NCBI GenBank assembly: GCA_963792175.1
Contig: CAWBVG010000028.1
Coordinates: 8,155-72,154 of the forward strand
From: CAWBVG01 sp963792175
GTDB lineage: Bacteria > Acidobacteriota > Vicinamibacteria > Vicinamibacterales > CAVVIG01
Direction: 5' to 3'
DNA length: 64,000 nt
Position 1 is the first letter of the stretch, and every line of letters begins with the position of its first letter. This document shows, in pieces, positions 24,696 to 33,412 of the stretch. A program made the position numbers and the translations under genes. The notes beneath the pieces are model-generated. The model was not told where the DNA came from. It was given only the letters and a program-made list of their open reading frames with translations, and searched no databases.

Positions 24696-25839
24696 ATGGC
24701 GCGGACGCCTTCCGACCGGTACATCGTCAAAGCGCTGGTGCATGCCTCGGAGATTCTCGACGCGTTCGAGTCGTCCGGCGAGGTGCTGCGGCTGCGCGAT
24801 GTCGTCCGGCGGACCGGGTTCAGCAAGGGCATGTGTTTCCGGCTGCTGCACACCCTACATCACTGCGGCTTCATCGAAAAGGTCGACGAGCTCCGTTTCC
24901 GGATGACCGCGGAGATCCGCCGGCGCAAACGCTACCGGATCGGCTATGCGGCGCAGGGACAGAACAGCTCGTTCGCCCGCGAGGTCCATGCCAGCCTGGT
25001 CGCCGCCGCGCCGCGCTCCGACATCGAGCTGATCGTCGTCGACAACCGCTATCAGCCGAAGATCGCCCTTCGGAACGCCGATCACCTCGTCCGCCAGAAC
25101 GTCGACCTCGTCATCGAGTTCCAGACCGACGAGGCCATCGCGCCCGAGATCGCCTCGCGCTACCTCGAGGCGGGCATCCCGATTATCGCCATCGACATCC
25201 CGCACCCCGGCGCGACCTACTTCGGCGCGAACAATTACCAGGCCGGCGTGCTCGCCGGACGCTATCTGGGCCGCTGGGCGAAGAGCAAGTGGCGCGGCGA
25301 GGTGGACGAGATTCTCCTGCTCGAGCTCGCGCGTGCCGGCTCGTTGGTGCGTGCGCGATCGAGCGGCATCCTCGCGGGCATCGTCGAAACGCTCCATCGG
25401 GCCGCGGACGCGCCGGTCGTGCGCATCGACGGCGACGGACAGTTCAAGACCTCGCTCGAGCGGGTACGCAGACATCTCCGTCAGTCGAAGGCGAGACGCA
25501 TTCTGGTCGGCGCCGCCAACGACCCGAGTGCGCTCGGCGCCGCGCGCGCCTTCCAGGAGGCCAGCCGCGACGCGCATTGCGCGATTGCCGGGCAGAACGC
25601 CGAACCGGACGCGCGCGCCGAACTCCGCGATCCGCGGACTTCTCTGGTCGCCTCGGTTGCCTACTTCCCCGAGCGCTACGGCGACGATCTCGATCCGGCT
25701 CGCGCTCGACATCCTGGCGCGGCGGCCCGTTCCGCCGGCCGTCTTCGTTCACCATCAGGTGATCACGGCCGAAAACGTCGACCAGATCTATCCGAACGAC
25801 TCGCTGCTTCGGGCGGCGTCGCTCATCGCGCATGCGTAG
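24696..25839 (+). CDS. Transcription regulator: IclR-type winged helix fused to periplasmic-binding-protein domain, one frame change
   Basis: Residues about 9-62 (YIVKALVHASEILDAF, RLRDVVRRTGFSKGMCFRLLHTL) look like an IclR-type winged helix. The rest (VDLVIEFQTDEAIAPEI, IAIDIPHPGATYFGANNYQAGVLAGRYLG) is a RbsB/LacI-type sugar-binding domain instead of the usual IclR effector domain. The frame changes near 25700, after which QVITAENVDQIYPNDS and a C-terminal SLLRAASLIAHA end the protein at 25839. It is divergent from rhaM across 36 bases, so control of rhamnose use is likely. No signal peptide, so it acts in the cytosol on DNA. Confidence 0.8.
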
Positions 25840-28177
25840 AGCCAACCAAGACCGCAAAGACCGCGAAGATCGCCAAGCATTTGTTTCAAAACTACTTCTC
25901 TGCGTTCTTGGCGCGCTCTGCGCCTGCCTAGCCGAAGCTCGGCACGCCGAGCGAAGGCTGGTTCTTGACGTTGGCGCTGGCGTCGGTGCCCAGTCCTCGG
26001 GCAGTCAGCGCGACCGTGGCTGGTGGGACTTCGGCGGCGGCCCGAGCGCTTCCAAGTTCGTCGATCTCGATCAGATCAAGAAATCCAACGTCGGCCAGCT
26101 CCAGGTCGCCTGGTTCTATCCCTACGCGCTGCCCGGCTTCAATCCCATCGTCGTCGACGATGTGATCTACGTGGCCGGACGGAACAACGCGTTGATCGCG
26201 CTCGACGCCGCCACCGGCAAGGAACTCTGGATCCACGACGGGCTGGCCGGCATGACCAGCCGCGGCGTCAACTACTGGCAGAGCGAGGACGGCCGCGACA
26301 AGCGGCTGCTGTTTGCGATCGACGGCTATCTCCAGGCGATCGACGCGAAAAGCGGCGAGTCGATTCGCGGCTTCGGCACCAACGGGATCGTGGACATGCG
26401 CGTCGGCCTCAGGCGCGCCGAAGGCACTGACCGCCGCGTGCAATCGCGGAGTCCCGGCAAGGTGTGGAAGAACCTCCTGATCATGGGATCGGCGTCGGGC
26501 GAAGGGTGGGTGACGCCGCCCGGCGACATCCGCGCCTATGACATCGTCACCGGGAAACGTGTCTGGCAATTCCACACGGTGCCGGAGCCCGGCGAGTTCG
26601 GCTACGACACCTGGCCGAAGGACGCCTACAAGTACGCCGGCGGCGCGAACAACTGGGGCGAGATGTCGATCGACGACGAGCGCGGCATCGTCTACGTTCC
26701 GACCGGGTCGGCGACCTACGATTTCTACGGCGCGGATCGCCACGGGACGAATCTCTTCGCGAATTGTCTGCTGGCACTCGACGTGCGCACCGGCAAGCGC
26801 CTCTGGCACTTCCAGACCGTCCACCACGATCTGTGGGATCTCGACAACGTCTCGGCGCCGCAGCTGGTCACCGTGCAGCACGACGGCCATCGTGTTGACG
26901 CGGTCGCGCACGCGGGCAAGAACGGCTTCCTGTATGTCTTCGACCGCGTGACCGGCGCGCCGCTCTGGCCGATCGAAGAGCGTGCGGTGCCGAAGAGCGA
27001 CGTGCCGGGCGAACAGGCATGGCCGACGCAGCCATTTCCGACCAGGCCGCCACCGTTCGCCCGGCAGACATTCACCGTGGACGACGTGAATCCGTGGCTG
27101 CTGTCGCCTGACGAACAGGCGCGGATGCGCGAGCGCGTCGCGAAGGCGCGCAACGAAGGGATCTACACACCACCCGCGCTTCGGGACACGATCTCGATGC
27201 CAGGCAATCAGGGCGGATCGAATTGGGGCACCACCGGCTCCAACCCGAAGACCGGCACCGTGTTCGTCGTCAACGTGAACGAGCTTGCGATTCTCAAACT
27301 GGAGGACGTGAAAACGCGCGCGGGGCGGACCGTCGGCGCCGCCGCTGGTCAGCAGGCGTATCAACAGTTCTGTCAGCCGTGTCACGGTGCCATCCAGCAG
27401 GGCGGCCTCGGCGGCCGAGCCCCGGCGCTGGTCGATATCGCGAATCGCATCGGGGAAGACGCGGTGCGAGCGACGGTCACCGGCGGCAAAGGCGACATGC
27501 GTCCGGTCACCGGCATCACCGGCGCGGAGCTGACCGCGGTCGTCACCTTCCTGACGAATCCAGTTCAGGGCGGCGGCCGTGGCGCCGCGAACCTCGGGCC
27601 GTTGCCGCCCGGACCGGTCGTCGCGTCTGGCGGGGTGCGTCTGCCGCCGCGTCCGCTGTTCACGCCGCCGGTGCCCGCGTACGGCGGTGTCGGCGGAACC
27701 GGAGGAAACGTCGCATATCCCGATGACGCCGCCGTGCCGCCGGTTCGGTACGTCACCGAGTACGGGGTCATGGCATCGGCGACCAAGCCGCCTTACACGA
27801 CGCTGACGGCGTATGACTTGAACGCGGGAACCATCAGATGGCAGGTGCCGCTCGGCGACGATCTCGCGACGCTGGCGGCGGGCGGTCCGCCGAACACCGG
27901 CGGTCTCGGCGCTCGCAACGGCATGGTCGTGACCAAAGCCGGGATTGTGTTTGTCGCCGGCAGCGATCGAAAAGTTCGCGCCTACGACGAGGACGACGGA
28001 CACGTGTTGTGGACGGGAGCGTTGCCTGGAGGCGCGAGCGGCATCCCGGTCACCTACGAGGCGAAGGGCCGGCAGTACGTGGTGATCTCGTCGCTGGCCA
28101 CTGGCGCGAGAGGCGCCGCATCAGACACGCCGCCGGAGACGCCGCGAGGTTACATCGCGTTCGCGCTGCCGAGGTAA
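25832..28177 (+). CDS. Quinoprotein dehydrogenase with inserted cytochrome c domain
   Basis: This is a PQQ-type eight-bladed propeller oxidising an alcohol or sugar in the periplasm. The blades begin at RDRGWWDFGGGPSASKFVDLDQI and include VVDDVIYVAGRNNALIALDAATGKELW and VHHDLWDLDNVSAPQLVTV. A cytochrome c domain with one heme site, CQPCH (about 27371-27385), is inserted before the last blades (TLTAYDLNAGTIRWQVPLGDD), so electrons can leave through the same chain. The true start is uncertain: the first codons (MRRANQDRKDRE...) are repeat-derived and overlap the regulator stop, and the signal peptide near 25890-25930 probably starts later. The stop TAA at 28175 is also the first triplet of palindromic element B. 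Confidence 0.85.
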   Translation: MRRANQDRKDREDRQAFVSKLLLCVLGALCACLAEARHAERRLVLDVGAGVGAQSSGSQRDRGWWDFGGGPSASKFVDLDQIKKSNVGQLQVAWFYPYALPGFNPIVVDDVIYVAGRNNALIALDAATGKELWIHDGLAGMTSRGVNYWQSEDGRDKRLLFAIDGYLQAIDAKSGESIRGFGTNGIVDMRVGLRRAEGTDRRVQSRSPGKVWKNLLIMGSASGEGWVTPPGDIRAYDIVTGKRVWQFHTVPEPGEFGYDTWPKDAYKYAGGANNWGEMSIDDERGIVYVPTGSATYDFYGADRHGTNLFANCLLALDVRTGKRLWHFQTVHHDLWDLDNVSAPQLVTVQHDGHRVDAVAHAGKNGFLYVFDRVTGAPLWPIEERAVPKSDVPGEQAWPTQPFPTRPPPFARQTFTVDDVNPWLLSPDEQARMRERVAKARNEGIYTPPALRDTISMPGNQGGSNWGTTGSNPKTGTVFVVNVNELAILKLEDVKTRAGRTVGAAAGQQAYQQFCQPCHGAIQQGGLGGRAPALVDIANRIGEDAVRATVTGGKGDMRPVTGITGAELTAVVTFLTNPVQGGGRGAANLGPLPPGPVVASGGVRLPPRPLFTPPVPAYGGVGGTGGNVAYPDDAAVPPVRYVTEYGVMASATKPPYTTLTAYDLNAGTIRWQVPLGDDLATLAAGGPPNTGGLGARNGMVVTKAGIVFVAGSDRKVRAYDEDDGHVLWTGALPGGASGIPVTYEAKGRQYVVISSLATGARGAASDTPPETPRGYIAFALPR
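25837..25957. repeat. Composite inverted-repeat element (CGCAAAGA type plus AGCC hairpin), copy 1
   Basis: The left part has GCAAAGACCGCGAAGATCGCCAAG, complemented by TTCTTGGCG further right (CGCCAAG/CTTGGCG). The right part is a strong hairpin, AGCCGAAGCTCGGC with GCCGAGCGAAGGCT. It starts at the regulator stop codon and runs into the apparent N-terminal codons of the quinoprotein gene. Confidence 0.65.
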
Positions 28178-28463
28178 CAGAGATTACAGAGCGAACGGGA
28201 TCACCACAGAGAAACGGAGCAACAGAGACGAACGGAGCTGACGATTCGACGGGTCGGCCTGCCGCGGCAGGCCGACTGGCGCGGCCGACCGGATCGCGGA
28301 ACGAACATCACCACGACTGGGAAGGATGTTCGTTCCACGATCCGATCGGTCGCGCGCGTCGCTTCGCGACGCCCGTCGAATCGCTCCTCTGTTCGTCTCC
28401 GTTTCTCCGTTTCTCCGTTTGTTTAACCGTTCGCTCTGCATCCTCCGCTTTCTCTAATACCTC
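28175..28463. repeat. Nested palindromic element, copy B
   Basis: The second copy shows the same order of parts: outer repeats (TAACAGAG...ACCACAGAG, and CGTTCGCTCTGCATCCTCCGC at the right), the GATTCGACGGG / CCCGTCGAATC stem, the GTCGGCCTGC hairpin, and a central GGAACGAACAT / ATGTTCGTTCC stem. Its first triplet TAA is the stop codon of the quinoprotein gene. It lies upstream of the next kinase gene. Confidence 0.85.
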
Positions 28464-28499
28464 AGCGGGAGGCGGTTCAGGAACGTAGAGCGTGTAACC

Positions 28500-28505
28500 T
28501 ACAAT
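28500..28505 (+). promoter_or_regulatory. Possible -10 box (TACAAT) of the kinase gene
   Basis: TACAAT lies 18 bases before the ATG at 28524. The same hexamer is found 26 bases before the kinase start at 41162. No convincing -35 box was found. Confidence 0.3.
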
Positions 28506-28523
28506 CGATTCAGCTGGCGCTTC

Positions 28524-31235
28524 ATGCCGTTGTCCGCCGGAACTCGCCTCGGCCCGTACGAAATCGTCGCGCTGATCGGCGCGGGCGGCATGGGCGAGGT
28601 GTATCGCGCGCGGGACACCAGGCTCAATCGAGACGTTGCGATCAAGGTTCTGCGGGATCTCGCGCGGAATCCTGACCGCGTCGCACGTTTCACACGCGAA
28701 GCCCAGACCCTGGCGTCGCTGAACCATCAGAACATCGCCTATATCCACGGCCTTGAAGAATCCGGTGACATACGCGCCCTCGTCATGGAGCTGGTCGAGG
28801 GCGAGGATCTCGCGCAGCGGTTGTGGGGCGGCGCCATCCCGCTCGACGACGCACTGAGCATCGCGAAACAGATCGCCGAGGCGCTCGAGGCGGCGCACGA
28901 CCATGGAATCATCCACCGCGACCTGAAGCCGGCCAACATCAAGCTTCGGCCGGACGGAACGGTGAAAGTCCTGGACTTCGGCCTCGCAAAGCTCACGCAC
29001 CCGGAAACCACGGCCGACCACGCCAACGTCACGGCATCTCCGACGATTACGACGCCGCCGTTGATGACGAGCATCGGCGTGATTCTCGGTACGGCCGCCT
29101 ACATGGCCCCCGAACAAGCGAAGGGACGCGAGGCGGACAAGCGTTGTGACATCTGGGCGTTCGGCTGCGTCCTGTACGAGATGCTCACGGGCAGGCGCGC
29201 ATTCGACGGCGAGGATAAGACGGACGTGCTCGGCGCGGTGGTCCGCCTCGAACCGAATTGGGAAGCGCTCCCGTCCGACGTGCCGCAGCCGGTGCGAACG
29301 CTGCTCCAGAGTTGCCTGGTCAAGGATCGTCGGCATCGTGTGGCCGCCATCTCGACCGCGCGGTTCGTCCTGGAGAAAGCTGCGAGCCTCGCGGCACCGG
29401 CCGGCGCGGCATCTGCCGCACTGCAGCCACGCACATCGTGGTGGCGGCGCGCTGTCACGCCCGTGGCCGCGGCGTTGGTGGCCTCCGCTGTGGTTGGCGC
29501 CGGAGTGTGGCTGCTTGTGCGGCCGACCGCCGGCCGCGTGACACGCACGACCATTTCGGCCTCCGGTACCGCCGCGCTGACCGTCGTCGGCGGCGACCGT
29601 GACCTGGCGATCACGCCCGACGGTTCCCGCATCGTCTATGTGGGCAACCAAAGCAGGCAGCTCTTCGTCCGGGCGCTCGACTCGCTCGAGCCGGTGGCCG
29701 TCTTCTCCGGCGCGCCGCGCGGGCTGTTCGTCTCGCCCGACGGCCAATGGATCGGGTTCGTGGACAATGTCACCACGTTGAAAAAGGTGGCGGTGACGGG
29801 CGGTCCAGCGGTGACGCTGGCGACGCTCGATGGAAGCGGTCCTCGCGGTGCGACGTGGGGGCCGGATGACAGCGTCATCGTCGCCACCAATAGCGGGGCG
29901 ACCGGTCTGCAGCGCGTCGACCTGGCGAGTGGCCGGACGACAATCCTCACGCGGCCCGACCGTTCGAAAGGCGAAGCCGATCATCTGTGGCCCGAACTAC
30001 TGCCCGGTGGCCGTGCCGTGCTATTCACGATCGCGGCGGTGACAGGCGGTCTTGATGCTGCCCAAGTGGCCGTCCTGGACCTGCAGAGCGGGACGCGCAC
30101 GATCCTCGTGCCCGGCGCCAGTCACGCGCACTACGTGCCAAGCGGCCATCTCATTTACGCGGCGGCCGGCGCGTTGTGGGCGGTCGCGTTCGACCTGACC
30201 CGTCTCGAGACGCGCGGCACGCCGGTCCTGGCCGTCCGTGACGTCGTGACGACCGCGACGGGTGGCGTGGACGCCGTCGTGGCGGGCGACGGCACGCTCG
30301 CCTACATTTCGGGGCGCGGCGGGGCCGGGTCGAGTCGCGCGCTCGTGTGGGTGGACCGGCAGGGCCGGGAGACGCCGATCCCCGCGCCGCCGCGGGCGTA
30401 CTCGCAACCGCGGCTGTCGCCGGATGGCACTCGCATCGCTGTCGCTGCGCAAGACCAGGAGATCGACATCTGGGTCTGGGATCTTGGACGCACCACGCTC
30501 ACTCGCGTGACGTTCGACCCTGATTTCGACCACTATCCTGTGTGGACACGCGACAGCCTCCGCGTGATCTTCAGTTCGCAGCGCGCAGGTGCCCGGAATC
30601 TTTTCTGGCAGGCGGCGGATGGCACCGGCACGGTCGAGCGGCTGACCGATAGTCCCAACCAGCAGAATGCCGTGTCCGTGTCACCCGACGGCCGACGGCT
30701 GATCTTCACCGAGACCTCTCCGAAAACCGGCGAGGACGTCATGCAGCTGGAGTTGGACGGGAGCCATCGTGTGACGCCGCTCGTCCAGTCTCCGTCCATC
30801 GAGCGGAACGGGATGGTCTCGCCCGACGGCCGTTGGCTCGCGTACGAGTCGAATGAGTCCGGGCGGTTCGAGATCTCCGTGCGGCCGTTTCCCGACGTGA
30901 ACCGTGGTCACTGGCAAGTGTCGACGGGCGGCGGTACACGGCCGCTCTGGGCGCCCGGCGGGCAGGAGCTCCTCTATGTCTCGCCGACCGGCGCGCTGAT
31001 GCGGGTTGGCGTCGACCGCGGTCCGACATGGGCGGCGACGCCGGCGACGCTGGTGGTCAAGGAAGGTTACGTCACGACGCCGGGGAGCCTCTCCGGCCGT
31101 TCGTACGATATCGCTCCCGATGGCCAGCGGTTCCTCGTGATCAAGGAGGGCGGCGGCGAGACCGCCGCGCCACCGAGCCTCGTCGTGGTCCAGCACTGGC
31201 TCGAGGAGCTGAAACGGCTCGTGCCGACACGTTAA
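28524..31235 (+). CDS. Hanks-type Ser/Thr protein kinase with extracytoplasmic TolB-like beta-propeller
   Basis: The 903-residue gene is intact. The kinase domain (about 10-290) has GAGGMGEV, Lys41 in VAIKVL, HRDLKPANI (131-139), DFGLA (151-155) and APEQ. One membrane segment (about 313-333, VAAALVASAVVGAGVWLLV) leads to WD40/TolB-type repeats with recurring SPDG motifs (LFVSPDGQWIGF, LSPDGTRIAVA, VSPDGRRLIFTE, VSPDGRWLAYES) up to the C-terminus. The layout is that of a one-pass membrane sensor kinase; ligand and targets are unknown. The stop TAA coincides with the start of palindromic element C. Confidence 0.93.
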   Translation: MPLSAGTRLGPYEIVALIGAGGMGEVYRARDTRLNRDVAIKVLRDLARNPDRVARFTREAQTLASLNHQNIAYIHGLEESGDIRALVMELVEGEDLAQRLWGGAIPLDDALSIAKQIAEALEAAHDHGIIHRDLKPANIKLRPDGTVKVLDFGLAKLTHPETTADHANVTASPTITTPPLMTSIGVILGTAAYMAPEQAKGREADKRCDIWAFGCVLYEMLTGRRAFDGEDKTDVLGAVVRLEPNWEALPSDVPQPVRTLLQSCLVKDRRHRVAAISTARFVLEKAASLAAPAGAASAALQPRTSWWRRAVTPVAAALVASAVVGAGVWLLVRPTAGRVTRTTISASGTAALTVVGGDRDLAITPDGSRIVYVGNQSRQLFVRALDSLEPVAVFSGAPRGLFVSPDGQWIGFVDNVTTLKKVAVTGGPAVTLATLDGSGPRGATWGPDDSVIVATNSGATGLQRVDLASGRTTILTRPDRSKGEADHLWPELLPGGRAVLFTIAAVTGGLDAAQVAVLDLQSGTRTILVPGASHAHYVPSGHLIYAAAGALWAVAFDLTRLETRGTPVLAVRDVVTTATGGVDAVVAGDGTLAYISGRGGAGSSRALVWVDRQGRETPIPAPPRAYSQPRLSPDGTRIAVAAQDQEIDIWVWDLGRTTLTRVTFDPDFDHYPVWTRDSLRVIFSSQRAGARNLFWQAADGTGTVERLTDSPNQQNAVSVSPDGRRLIFTETSPKTGEDVMQLELDGSHRVTPLVQSPSIERNGMVSPDGRWLAYESNESGRFEISVRPFPDVNRGHWQVSTGGGTRPLWAPGGQELLYVSPTGALMRVGVDRGPTWAATPATLVVKEGYVTTPGSLSGRSYDIAPDGQRFLVIKEGGGETAAPPSLVVVQHWLEELKRLVPTR

Positions 31236-31526
31236 CGGAGATCACGGAGCGAACGGTTTAACCACAGAGACACGGAGCAACGGAGGTTAAACGGGAAGCT
31301 GCGGCGGTTCGACGGGTCGGCCTGCTGCGCAGGCCGACGGGCGCGATCGGATCGATCAGGAAAAACGAGCACCTCAGAATGACGAGGTGTTCGTTTTTCC
31401 CGATCGATCAGATCGCGCCGCGTCGCTTCGCAGAGACGCCCGTCGAACCCGCAGCAACTCCGTTCGTCTCTGTTGCTCCGTTGCTCTGTGGTGATCCCGT
31501 TCGCCCCGTGTCCTCTGTTTCCTCTA
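31233..31526. repeat. Nested palindromic element, copy C
   Basis: The third copy fills the gap between the convergent kinase and GGT genes. The inner stem GGTTCGACGGG (31306-31316) pairs with CCCGTCGAACC (31439-31449). Where copies A and B have an A-T pair this copy has G-C on both sides, so pairing is kept. The central stem GGAAAAACGAGCACCTC / GAGGTGTTCGTTTTTCC also differs from A and B yet still pairs. The left-end TAA is the kinase stop, and the right end contains the GGT stop (TAG on the minus strand). Confidence 0.87.
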
Positions 31527-33295
31527 ATACCCCAGCGCCAGCCCGTCCTTCCGTGAGTCCGACGCGCCCAGCAGCGAGCCGCTGGCGGGGTCGATCATGA
31601 TCGCCTGACCGCCGCCCATCAGCGCGCGGTGCGTGAGTCCCGGCCCCGGCAGCACGCGCTCGTGGCCGCGCTGCACGAGCTCGTCGATCACCGGCGCGGT
31701 CAGCTCGTCGTCCATCATCACGCCGCGGCCGCTGATGTAGCGGACGCGCGGCGCGTCGATCGCCTGCTGCAGGTTCAGTCCGCGATCGATCAGGTTGACA
31801 GCACCTGCAGCGTGCCCCTGCGCCTGGACGTCGCCGCCCATCACGCCGTACGACCAGCAGCAGCTGACCGTCCTTGAACACCATCGCGGGAATCAGCGTG
31901 TGGAACGGGCGCTTGCCCGGCTCGATGCGATTGGGATGTCCGGGCTCGAGCGAGAAGCCGGCGCCGCGGTTCTGCAGCACGATGCCGGTGTCGCCCGCGA
32001 CGATGCCCGATCCGAACGCGTTGAAGATGCTGTTGATGAACGAGACGGCGTTGCGATCCTTGTCGACGACGGTGAAGTAGGTGGTGTCGCTGCCCAGGCG
32101 GACGTCGCCGTACGCCGGCGGGTCGATCGCCTTCTGCGGATCGATCAAGCGCGCGGCGGCCGGCGGCGTAGTCCTTCGACAGCAGCTCCTTCACCGGCAC
32201 CTTCGCGAACGCCGGGTCGGCGATGTACCGATTGCGATCGGCGAAGGCGATCTTGGTCGCTTCGATCAGCGTGTGGTAGTAGAGGCCGGGCCGCGTCCGC
32301 AGCGATCGCCAGGTCGATGCCGTCGAGGATGTTGAGCGAGGAGCAGCGCCGTCAGTCCCTGGCCGTTCGGCGGCAGCTCGTGGAGCGTGTGACCGCGATA
32401 GGTCGTCGAAATCGGCTCGACCCACTCCGACTTGTGGGCGGCGAAGTCCTCCATCGACAGGAAGCCGCCGTTCTTCTGGCAGTAGTCGACGATGGCCCGG
32501 GCGATCTCGCCGCGATAGAACGCGTCGCGTCCGCCGCGCGCCAGCGTGCGGAGCGTGCGGGCCAGATTCTTCTGATAGAAGATGGCGCCTGGCTTCGGCG
32601 CGTCGCCGTTGACGAGGTAAGTGGCCGCGGCCGCCGGCGTCTGCTTGAGCTTGGCGATTCGGGACCCAGTCGGCCGACGATCTTCTCCATGACGGGAAGC
32701 CGTTCTCGGCGTAGTCGATCGCCGGCGCCAGCAGGTCCGCGAGCTTCATCGTGCCGTGCTTGTCGAGCAGCGTGACCCAGCCGTCGAACGCGCCGGGCAC
32801 GGTGATCGGTTCCATGCCGGTCATCGGCATCTGCGCGATCTTGCGCGACGTGAAGTAGTCGAGATTCAGCGCGCGCGGCGCGCGGCCGCTGGCGTTGAGC
32901 CCTTCGAGCTTCTTGGTCTTCGCCGAGTAGACCATCATGAACGCGTCGCCGCCGACGCCGGTCATGTTCGGCTCGGTCACGTTGAGCACCGCGGCCATCG
33001 CGATCGCGGCGTCGACCGCGTTGCCGCCGCGCTTCAGGACGTCGAGGCCGACCATCGACGCCAGCGGCTGGCTCGTCGCCACCATGCGCGTGGCTGGCGC
33101 GGACGACCGATCGTCCGGCCGGGACGTTCGAGAACCATTGGTCCGATCCCTTGGCGGCGAGAGCCTGCCTCGCCGAAGCTAGCGTGCCGCGTTTGACGCG
33201 AGCGCAGGCGGGGCCGTGACGAGCGCCACCGCGGAAGCGCCGGCGGAACGCTCGAAGAATTGCCGGCGGCTGACTTTTCTGACCTTGTCTGTCAT
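31524..33295 (-). CDS. ggt: Gamma-glutamyltransferase, Tat-exported, several frame changes
   Basis: GGT removes the gamma-glutamyl group from glutathione and related peptides in the periplasm. The start at 33295 gives a Tat signal (VSRRQFFERSAGASAVAL, cleavage near ALAS). The family blocks are GLDVLKRGGNAVDAAIAMAAVLNVTEPNMTGVGGD and, in the small subunit, the nucleophile region DTTYFTVVDKDRNAVSF (near 32050-32100), followed by the C-terminal GGGQAIMIDPASGSLLGASDSRKDG. The mature enzyme is formed by self-cleavage before that threonine. Frames change near 33180, 32690, 32340, 32290, 32160 and 31850. It is divergent from the thioredoxin-fold selenoprotein candidate across 117 bases, which suggests a shared link to thiol metabolism. 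Confidence 0.88.
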
Positions 33296-33384
33296 ATCGA
33301 CCCTCGCTGCGCATACTTTCTCACGTCTCCGCTGGCAGAGCTTGGACTTCCAACCCCGATCGACCGGGGGGCGTCTAATCCACG

Positions 33385-33411
33385 TAGAATCGTTGAACTG
33401 TAAGGAGGAGG
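33385..33411 (+). promoter_or_regulatory. -10-like box and strong ribosome binding site of the thioredoxin-fold gene
   Basis: TAGAAT at 33385-33390 resembles a -10 box. TAAGGAGGAGG at 33401-33411 is a near-perfect Shine-Dalgarno sequence, so close to the GTG at 33413 that it may be suboptimally spaced. It supports this start over longer upstream ones. Confidence 0.45.
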
Positions 33412-33412
33412 G

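Noticed and set aside
25928..28003. A 691-codon minus-strand open frame
   Set aside because: Shadow of the quinoprotein gene, with low-complexity Arg/Val/Asp-rich sequence.
24031..31526. CRISPR array or phage attachment sites from the spaced repeats
   Set aside because: Only three copies, each about 300 bases and self-palindromic, several kb apart, with no spacers or cas genes and no integrase.
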